A stretch of 38,689 bases of DNA from Gnetum montanum (taxonomy: Eukaryota; Streptophyta; Gnetopsida; Gnetales; Gnetaceae), in the NCBI GenBank assembly GCA_015680685.1, contig MNCI01000952.1, positions 267,283-305,971 of the forward strand. Reading direction: 5' to 3'. A model generated the notes under the pieces. That model was not told where the DNA came from. It did not search any database and worked only from the letters and a program-made list of their open reading frames with translations. Numbering within the stretch: position 1 is the first letter of the stretch; each line of letters begins with the position of its first letter. A program made the position numbers and the translations under genes. Below, piece after piece: positions 31,885 through 38,689 of this stretch.

Positions 31885-33648
31885 TGATGAGTGGCGAGGT
31901 ACCCCTACGCCCAACCATACAAATCACGGGCATTCACATGCAAATTAGTTGAATTTCGCAAATTGCAAGCACTTGCATACGCCAAACTCTAGCCAACAAA
32001 ACCTTAGTTAGAATGGTCATTGTCTTCCCAACCTCACTGGTGATATTCTAAGGTGATGGTTAAGTGAGATTGAGGTAAATGATTTTTATTGGTTTTCTCT
32101 TTTATCTTTAAAAAGTCTAATTCTTTAATTGTGGGAAATGGAAATTTGTGTAAATTATAGTTTTTCTACTCTATTGTTTAACTCTCCCTAGCATAAGCAA
32201 CTGATCCCATCTTCCATGCACATCCTGAGCATACCCTAATCACTACTGGGTTATCAAACATTAAGCATCACTAGGTGATGAGTGGCGAGGTACCCCTACA
32301 CTCAACTATATGAAACGAGCGTAGCACGCACGATCCGGTTGAACTCCACAAACTAAATGCCTACACGCCCCATGGAACACTTAGGGTTAATCATTCGTTG
32401 TCTTCCCAGACTTACTTGTGTTTGTCACGGTGTATGGTTAAGTAAGTCTGAGGTATATGCTTTTTATATCTTTTATGTTTTTCTCCTATGCTATTGAGGT
32501 GAAGGGTTGAGGAACTAACTAACTCTAACTAATGAACTAAGTCTAAATTAACTAGCATCAGCATTCGTTCCCACTTACCGTACACACCCTGAACTATGCA
32601 ACCGTGGCTACCAAACGCTAATCGTTACTAGGATCACCATGCGTAACGCACATGCTCAAAGTGGTCGTACTGAGGCACTTAACTGGGAGGAAAGGATTGA
32701 GAGAATCTAATCACGATGAGCAGCCGATTCCTTGATTAGCCGTACACATCCGTAAATGCTCGTAATCAAGTCGTACTCATGCCGTGCTACTATAGGGTAA
32801 TAAATAACAGGTAGGAAATAACAAGTAATAAATCCTATTCCATGCATTGCAAGGTTTATCCACAAAGCTCATCTTTATTACCGTACACAACTTGCGTTCA
32901 GGTACAATGTTGCTCGAATAAAGATCCGTTCACTTGGGGACTCCTACTGCGGGCACATGGAAAATATTCTATCTCTAGAGTGATCAATCTGCTAGAGTTT
33001 CCCTACTTCTAGCCTAGGATGGAAAATAAGGGGAGTGCCACCTCTTATTTATAGATTTGGCACCGGACTATGATATCGCATATGCGACATCGCAAGGGAC
33101 GACGCAATATCACGGCTCATGCGAATCACGTCTCATCACTAGGTTACCAAGTGTTTGATATATGTTCAAGATGGTTGTGCCTATGGTTCTCATTGAATAT
33201 GAAAGGACAATAACAGTAAAGTGATAATAGTAAAAGCTTATGAAATTATTAAAGTGTTGAAATTTTAAACTATTAAAATGCTTAAGTGATTAAATCCAAA
33301 TGCTACAAGGAATGCTCAAAAGCTCGTCTTTATTGCCGGGCATGCCAATGGACTTAGGTACATTAGCGCTCAAATAAAGAGTTGTACACCTTTCTCACAC
33401 CTGTTGTAGGCACTTGGAAAATATTCTAACTCTTACAGGAATAAACTACAAGAGTTTGGCTACAACTACTTAAAAAGATGTCATAAATGCTATGAGTGCA
33501 TGCATATTTATAGCAAGAGACAGACTCTGCGTTAATGGGGTCGCATTAACACATGGATGAGTACGTCGACAAGGTCACGTCAACGCAGCTACATCAATGA
33601 GGCTCCGTTAATGCAGCCTAGTCAACATATCAACTGAACACTTCATCA
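31885..33648 (-). mobile_element. 3' LTR of element C, split by a solo LTR
   Basis: On the minus strand it starts TGATGAAG (33648) and ends GCCACTCATCA (31885). Without the nested solo LTR and one CTAGG copy it is about 896 bp. U3 carries repeats built on GTTGACG/GTTAATG with GC-rich spacers (33525-33640) and a TATA site (CTATAAATATGC, complement of about 33500-33513). The GATATC-type array of the other LTRs is absent. The 5' LTR would be beyond the right window edge. Confidence 0.8.
32271..33143 (-). mobile_element. Solo gypsy LTR nested in the LTR of element C
   Basis: LTR 32276-33138 (863 bp; TGATGAGTGGCGAGG...CGTCTCATCA in plus-strand view) flanked by CTAGG on both sides (32271-32275, 33139-33143). 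No internal sequence is attached, so it is the product of LTR-LTR recombination. Its U3 has GATATCGCATATGCGACATC-type repeats (33070-33110). The flanks rejoin to a continuous LTR of element C. Confidence 0.9.
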
Positions 33649-33682
33649 TACCCCCATGACTGAGTGAAAACTCATCCTCAAG
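33649..33682 (-). promoter_or_regulatory. Polypurine tract and pre-LTR motif of element C
   Basis: On the minus strand CTTGAGGATGAGTT is followed by CAGTCATGGGGGTA and the LTR start TGATGAAG. It closely resembles the same site in element B. Confidence 0.75.
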
Positions 33683-33865
33683 TTTATTACAATTTGGAAG
33701 GTATTAACTTACATACTATACACATGATGAAACACTTTTACACACACAGAGACTCTATTAACATACCAAGTAACCAAGTGTACAGAAAAAATAAATTACA
33801 AAATTGCGGTGTTCAAAGAAAAAATTGAGCACCATGCCAAAAAATGCTAAAGTTGCTAGAGAAGA

Positions 33866-36714
33866 TCACACCGTCCCTGGCGGCAGTGGTTTTGATGGGC
33901 CTTCACTAGCTTCTGGTGCATGTGGTTGTTGTGGTATTGATGAAGGTTGCCCTGCAGTAGCTACAAATTCTAGAGGTAATTGAAAAGCCTCCAACAATGC
34001 CCTCATGTTATCTTCTTTACTTTTTGGATCATTCACTGTTCAGGCAGCTTCACTAATGTGTGCTAGAATAGGAACATCCCAAGGACATGGAAGTGTAGGA
34101 AAGAGTTCCTTCAAATTGATAAACCAAGTAGTAAATTGTTTTCGTTCGATGTCAAATGCTCTGATTGATGTTTGCAGCTGTTGGTAGTCGTTCTCATTGG
34201 GACAAGTTCTTCGTAACCACACGTTGTCCTTCAAAACAAGTGTGAAAAACATCGAGTTCCACATTGGCTATTTCTAGCTTTTTCTTTGTCTCTTTATGTG
34301 CTTGGAACTTGTCCTCATATAAAGAATACAAGGCAGCCACTTGTTTCTCCAAGTTTAACTGTGGCCTTCTAGCTGTTAGCATTGTCAGGTTTGCATAATG
34401 AAGATTGGCTAAATCCATGTATTTTGTCATTTTTTCAATTTGCAGCTCTTTGAGTGAATCTTAGCCTAGTTGTATGCGTTCAAGCCATCAAAGATGGGTT
34501 GCCATACCTCGCCTCCTTCTCAGAGCTATTAGAGTGCTTGGTTTATTTTATCCCTTTCAACTTGAATCTCTTTTTCATTTACTTCTTTTTGCAATCCCAC
34601 TTGATCCCTATAGTGATTTTTAACTCATTCAAACTTAAGGGCCTCATTTTTCCAAGCAGCGATTTCAATTGCTAATTTTGGTCGCAAAGCTCGAACTTCC
34701 TCCATAGATAGATTACGATTTTCAGCTACCAATCTCCTCACATCAGTATTTACCCTAGCTAGCTCCTCCTGCTATTGATGGATATAGTCTTTCATGTGTT
34801 GATTCTTAACACCAACATTGCACAGGTGATGAACTTCTACAATTAGCCTAACATTTTCCTGGTGAACCTCTGTCAAGTCCTTGTTTAGATGGTAAGCATG
34901 AGCCTCTGTTAAGGACTTGTCAAAGATTGCCAACTCTCGCTCACCCTCAACCTTCTGAAGTTTGGTTTGAAGCTGTTGAAAAGCTTCATCCCTAGTTAGT
35001 TCGCGGTTGAGGAGAGCTAGATTAGCAAGTTGGGTCCTTGATTGGGCAACTTCCATAGCCAAGCATTGATAATCCACTTGTGCCACTTCAAGTTGCCCCT
35101 CCAAGATGAGGCACTTACCCCTTGCTAAGAGCAGCTCTAACTAGATCACAATAATGTTGTTCGAAAGATCAAAGACATCAGAGAAAGGTTGCCCAGTTCC
35201 CACCAGTCGGTCCAACTCATCATGTTGGACTATGTTGATTCTGCTACATGAAGTTCCTGTAGATGTCTGTACATCTTCAAGTCCATGTACATCTGGTACA
35301 GGTGTTATAGGTGCATTAAGTGTCATAGCAATTGTGTCAGCAACCACTTCAGCCGCAACTTCTTATCCTTGGTGTTGCATTACCAAGACAGTCACCCCCT
35401 CACCATCCTCCAAGCACACTGAAAAAGTAGCGTCATTTCCTAAAATTTTAGGAAATAATTGTTGGGTTGACACCATTACTTCTTAGACATTGGGATCGGT
35501 TCTAGTAAGCACTTGTGCTTGGGCAATAGAAAACATCGACCCTACTCTCTCTAGCAAACTCACCAATTGAGCCACTTGCTCAAGATGGCTCATCGTAGGG
35601 CGATAGACTGAAAGGATCTTCTCCTCCATCAGTTCCTACTAATCACTCTTATTGGCTTAAGAGTGATTATTAGATCTTGTGTATGTGTTCTGCAATTGTC
35701 TGCGAGCCCGACCTTGTTGCTTGTGCAGGCGATGGAGGTGGTTGTTACTCTTCCTTGAGTTGTGTTATGGTCAGATTCTTGCCCTTCATCATCTCCTGCC
35801 ATGAGACAATTGGGGCTTGACGAAGTGTGTCATTGGCATATCGTGCTATCCCTACCTATTTATACAAGTTTCTGATTAGGCAAGGAAAAGGTAGATCTTG
35901 CCTTCCACATTCATTTTTAGCAAATCTCTTCTCAATCTCTAGGAAAAGTAACTATGGAAGGTTGATGGAGAACTTTATGCTTAGAGCAGCACATGCATGA
36001 GTAGAGAAGGTTGTGATCTTGCTGGGTCTTACCATTGGATTCAAGTAGAAAGACATGATTTTTGAATAAACCCTCTCTACGGTGGTTAGGGTGCCAAACT
36101 CCTTACATTCTACCCCATAGCACCGCCTGATCCACTCCCCTTTTCCCTCGGGGTTTGCTTGTTTAGGAATCTCCGCCACATCAGCTCTGGTCTTTGGCAA
36201 CCCCAGAGCTTATGCAATTTCTTTGGCAGATTAAGAGACATGAATGTCTTTGATTCTTACTCTAGACCCTGGTTGTTGATTTGTCTAGAAGAGGTAAGTT
36301 TCTCCTAGGTACCATTCACCATTGGAGGTGATGATTGGCCACATAGGAGAATTTTGCAATTGGGTTTTGACTTCCTCTAGTGCATTCTCTAAAAATAATA
36401 TGAAGTTTAACTCCTAAAGGACTATTCGTCGTAGCTCCCTTGGCTTGATAGCATCAATATAGGCTTGGGTCAGGGTGACCTCAAGCAGTGGTGCTACCAC
36501 AGGAGTCTCATCCCTTTGCAATTGTCTGCCAGGGATGTCCACTTCGGGAATCTAATGAACAAATTCCATGTCAGGTTCTTTGTGGAGGGGGCCAATTGCA
36601 TGTGAGCCCTCCACATGCTCTAGAGGTTGCGTGCCTCATCCTCTTCCCGTTCTAGGTTGCTTGTCCCTTGGTTGGGACGGTCCTTCTTCCCTTGGATACC
36701 TTAGTTTGGGTGCC
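33866..36714 (-). pseudogene. ORF3 of element C (about 950 codons, coiled-coil rich)
   Basis: Starts at ATG 36714-36712 (MAPKLRYPREEG), right after TGTGATTGCAA, and ends at a TGA near 33866. Stops and frame changes occur throughout. The N-terminal tail is basic (RDKQPRTGRGRG). A globular region follows (about 36500-35850; ELNFILFLENALEEVKTQLQ, then PKTRADVAEIPKQANPEGKG and VERVYSKIMSFYLNPMVRPS). A long heptad-rich region (about 35347-34260; QLQTKLQKVEGERELAIFDK, EKQVAALYSLYEDKFQAHKE) ends in LPCPWDVPILAHISEAA. It is related to ORF3 of A and B. It sits where Athila elements carry an env-like ORF, but no membrane segment or signal peptide is visible, so a structural or RNA/DNA-binding role is as likely. 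Confidence 0.7.
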
Positions 36715-37300
36715 ATTTGCAATCACAACATAACCATGAATTAAAATGTGTATAAGTTGCTTAAAATGGCAATCACACACTTTCTCATTTTTACCAAGCT
36801 ATGACAATGACATGTGCATCCTATTAGGTTCCCTAGAGTATAATTGAGGGGTTAGAAAAAACAATTAGACATGAGTTGCAATTTATAGTATTGTTTTTAT
36901 TTTTTCTTGTCTGTCCCCTAAGAGGTGTTAAGTCTTTGATAATTATAATAATAATTATAGACCTCACCCCCCCCCCCCCCCCCCCACAATGATGAAGAGC
37001 ATACCTCTGGTTGCGAAAGAGGGAAAGGATGGCTAGGTTAGGACATGTGGTAGGAAAAGTAGGTGTGTGGAAAGAAGACATGATGCAAAAAAATGGAAAA
37101 ACTCCCCTAGTTGTTTGTACAAAGGACAAAGTTCAAAGGCGCAACATGGGTATATATAGGATTTTTTCCATGCGTTGATGGGGCCACATAGACGAGGCTA
37201 TGTAAACAAAGGGGGATGCGTATATGGGGCCTAGTTGATGCAGTTGTGCATTGAATGTTGACTTGCATTGACTGTTAAAGAAAAAGTCCAAAGTGATGAA
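36715..37300 (-). promoter_or_regulatory. Promoter-like module and leader upstream of ORF3 (element C)
   Basis: On the minus strand: an array of GTTGATG/GGCCCC-type repeats (37262-37170) like those in the U3 of C's own LTR, then a TATA box (CCTATATATACCCATG, 37160-37146), then about 430 bases of leader to the ORF3 ATG. A run of 20 Gs (Cs on the plus strand, 36968-36987) and an ATT-rich stretch lie in the leader. Element A has a module in the same place but with GATATC-type repeats. Promoter activity is inferred. Confidence 0.5.
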
Positions 37301-38689
37301 TTGGAGCATAATCATGGGGGTGATTTGAAGTCGTAGAGACTAGAGAATAGTATGTGTGAAAAAGGAAGGAAGATTGTAACCAGAAGAAGAGTTAAAGGTA
37401 AGAGAATGTCATAAGATGGAACTTTGTGGGTGAAGAGCTATGTGATGGTTAGCACAGAAATGATCAACCAACCATATCAAGGGGATAGGAGATTAACAAA
37501 TGGAACCAAAGGATATGCAAGTGGGTCCTCCCCATAGTAGGCAGTAGCCTTAGTAGCCCTTGCATATCATCAACATAGGAGTTCGTGAGCCCCGTAGTTA
37601 ATTAATGATGCCCACAAGTTAATACCCAAATCCATGAGAACCAGTTGAAGAATTAGAAGTTTTAGCAAAACAAGATAGATATTTAAGACATATAACCAGC
37701 AGTGAGGTTAATAATGGGAAGTAAATGATGAAGAGAAGAGAGAGTGAGATGGAAGTCCTAATGTTGGTTACATAAAGTCCCTTGTGAAGTGTGTAATTAA
37801 GTGACCTAGGAGGATCCATCCTTAGTCCAGACCCAAAACCAACCACGTTTAGTGACATCGCATCAACATTCGAAGACTAGTCCATCCCCATGGTGCACAA
37901 GAATGCTCCCACAAAAAACCACCACTCCAACATGAGTGAGCGAGAGGAAGTGAAAAAGGGCTAAGTTAGAGGGGACAAAGCAAGTCCCATAACTAGTGCT
38001 TGTAGCCTATTAAAGGAGGTCTAAGGGGTGTGCTTTGAATTCCCATGTGTTTATTTTTTTTCTATGGGAACCACACCATGCAAAGACCCATGTGTTTTTG
38101 CATGCATTTGGGCCAAGGGGTGTGCTTTGAATCCTCATGGTTTTTTTTTTTTTTTTTGCTTAGGACCACACCATGCAAGGACAAATTGCCATGTAACTTC
38201 TGGTTAGGAGAGGATATGGATTGGTAAGAAGTCCGTGAGGACACACTCTTGCATGTAAGGGAATAGAAAAGTATGAAGAATGTTGCATTCCCTTTGAAGT
38301 CACACCCTATTCAAACCTTTGGATCCTTCTCAAGTCTAGAAGTTACGCAAGTCATGAATGAATTAAGGTTGTTTTTAATTGAAAGGGATTACATGTTTCC
38401 AAAATAAGGAAAACCATGGAGTGGGTGGATGGGCAAATGACATGGACTCAATACCTATTGCATGAAATGAGAGTTCAACATGATTGCTAAGAACATCAAT
38501 GCAAATGCCGAAGCTAGATACAATAGGTGGACCATATCATGCAACCCATCATAAAAAGAAACAACTGCACCAGTACATCCTGTGACAATAAGACAACTTA
38601 TTAATGAAAATTATAAAACAACTAAAAGATAAGCTTATGCATACATATATATAAAAAGAAACAAACAAATAAATAAATAGATAAGTAAA
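37301..38689 (-). other. Upstream non-coding block of element C
   Basis: Probably the equivalent of 3121-4590 in element A. Short matches support this: GTGACATCGCATCAAC at 37851 against GTGACATCACATTG at 3770, and AAGTCACACCCT at 38298 against ATGTCACACCCT at 4123. No coding frame was found. A 92-bp tandem duplication lies at 38023-38205, and low-complexity ATA/AAATA sequence ends the window. The pol genes of C would lie further right. Confidence 0.45.
38023..38205. repeat. Imperfect tandem duplication, about 92-bp period
   Basis: The block AAGGGGTGTGCTTTGAAT...ACCACACCATGCAA at 38023-38085 recurs at 38115-38178, each copy with a poly-T run in its middle (8 T and about 18 T). Confidence 0.7.

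Noticed and set aside
35154-35486. 110-codon plus-strand open frame
   Set aside because: Antisense shadow of the better supported ORF3 of element C.

Overview
This is a plant nuclear, repeat-rich window: AT-rich, with no intact cellular gene, tRNA, rRNA or CRISPR array seen. Almost all of it is decayed LTR retrotransposons nested in one another, plus two LINE 3' ends. Lineage is suggested by Ty3/gypsy elements with a tRNA-Asp-type primer site, Athila-like pol (RT with FMDDF, RNase H ending ADHLSRL) and an extra ORF between integrase and the 3' LTR; a Ty1/copia element with an initiator-Met-tRNA primer site; and RTE-type LINE tails ending in (GAT)n. A large-genome seed plant is likely; I cannot name the species.

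Layout. (1) 1-18069, minus strand: element A, an Athila-like gypsy element. In its own direction: 5' LTR 18069-17149, primer site, gag from 17010, protease, RT, RNase H, integrase, a non-coding block, a promoter-like module, ORF3 (2493 to about 500), polypurine tract, 3' LTR 467-1 (cut by the window edge). Integrase is split by a copia element at 4881-11236 flanked by a TTACA duplication. (2) 18070-19567, 26075-26164 and 28439-29250: flanking DNA, including one decayed reading frame whose phase continues across two insertions. (3) 19568-26069: element B, a full-length gypsy element with two LTRs and an ATGAT duplication. It keeps gag and a shortened ORF3 but has no pol. (4) 26165-28433: an unusual unit flanked by GTGCC, made of a forward LTR, a gag fragment and a second LTR in reverse orientation. 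(5) 29400-29662 and 31259-31490: two LINE 3' ends in opposite orientation. (6) 31885-38689, minus strand: element C, with its 3' LTR (interrupted by a solo LTR flanked by CTAGG), ORF3, an internal promoter-like module and upstream non-coding DNA; its pol would lie beyond the right edge.

How the parts relate. A, B and C share the 3' end layout (motif resembling CTCAAGGACGAGTT, polypurine tract, LTR beginning TGATGA), an ORF3 starting just after a TGATTG-A-A/G motif, and at least for A and B a conserved non-coding block. B looks like a deletion derivative that would need pol supplied in trans by an A/C-like partner. The most unusual signals are the inverted-LTR unit (a potential hairpin-RNA source), the ORF3-proximal promoter-like modules whose repeat type matches each element's own LTR, and the gag plus mini-ORF3 element. 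A 244-bp palindromic segment bounded by two single Ns (9877, 10122) is probably an assembly fault.
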